Both the position numbers and the translations under genes were made by a program. From assembly GCA_964345835.1 (NCBI GenBank), contig CAYFSL010000021.1, positions 1 to 14,255 on the forward strand: a stretch of 14,255 nt of DNA, given 5' to 3'. Position 1 is the first letter of the stretch. Every line of letters starts with the position of its first letter. A model generated the notes under the pieces. That model did not search any database, was not told where the DNA came from, and was given only the letters and a program-made list of their open reading frames with translations. The stretch is from JAAYEL01 sp964345835. GTDB taxonomy: Bacteria > Bacillota > Clostridia > Tissierellales > Peptoniphilaceae. Of the stretch, positions 14,177-14,255 are shown piece by piece.

Positions 14177-14255
14177 TGGTTCTTTGTCATATGGATCTGG
14201 TGATTTTTCTTCTCCAACACTGTTTATTGTACTTTTGTATTGGTCCTTAGTCTTT
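14174..14255 (-). CDS. C-terminal end of a probable convergent gene (partial)
   Basis: A minus-strand frame enters from the right edge and stays open for 26 codons to TAA at 14176-14174, ending ...EEKSPDPYDKEP. The tail is hydrophilic and Pro/Glu/Asp-rich, as at the cytoplasmic ends of many membrane or secreted proteins. No family can be named from this length. Its position directly against the thrS terminator makes a real convergent gene plausible, but a chance open frame is not excluded. Confidence 0.4.
   Translation of the reverse strand, partial: KTKDQYKSTINSVGEEKSPDPYDKEP

Noticed and set aside
1..14255. CRISPR array, insertion sequence or integrase
   Set aside because: No regularly spaced repeats, no transposase or recombinase motifs and no terminal inverted repeats with target duplication were found.

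Overview
The window looks like chromosome from an AT-rich, low-GC Gram-positive anaerobe. AGG is the favoured arginine codon, AGGAGG-type ribosome binding sites are common, and the gene families (YkpA/YbiT-like ABC-F, DUF6873, a paired ABC exporter with MarR) are typical of Clostridia and Tissierellia. My best guess is a Peptoniphilaceae coccus such as Anaerococcus or Peptoniphilus. That guess rests on sequence flavour, not on a marker gene.

Left part (1-3400): a minus-strand tRNA-Cys with its own promoter and terminator; the last ~31 codons of a LysR-type regulator on the minus strand; and a 5'-truncated archaeal-type phosphoglycerate mutase (apgM) on the plus strand. These two remnants meet head to head near 345-365, as expected if a deletion removed the promoter-proximal halves of a divergent pair. 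Next is an intact ABC-F gene whose second ATP site is degenerate at every motif, then tRNA-Lys(CUU).

Middle (3400-5740): an orphan RpiR/MurR-type sugar-phosphate regulator (minus strand) lies between tRNA-Lys and tRNA-Gly(GCC). Beyond tRNA-Gly is a 272-codon chimera. Its first half resembles SipA-type non-catalytic signal peptidases, with Asp and Ser where the catalytic Ser and Lys should be. Its second half is an internally deleted piece of an isopeptide-type surface adhesin or pilin. It looks like the collapsed relic of a pilus or surface-protein locus.

Right part (5740-14255): a MarR regulator and two overlapping half-transporters form a tight operon (marR-ABC-ABC) with a clear promoter and a palindromic operator candidate over the start point. 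The two ATPases have complementary lesions, the usual design of heterodimeric type IV exporters with one degenerate and one active ATP site. A DUF6873 protein (predicted pentein/GME fold) follows, coupled by stop/RBS overlap to hisS and then thrS, ending at a strong terminator. The last 80 bases carry the C-terminal end of a probable minus-strand gene.

No CRISPR array, insertion sequence, rRNA or riboswitch was seen. The most interesting points are the one-sided degenerate ABC-F, the SipA-like/adhesin chimera, the LysR/apgM deletion scar, the DUF6873-hisS-thrS coupling, and a HisRS whose motifs look archaeal/eukaryotic-like.
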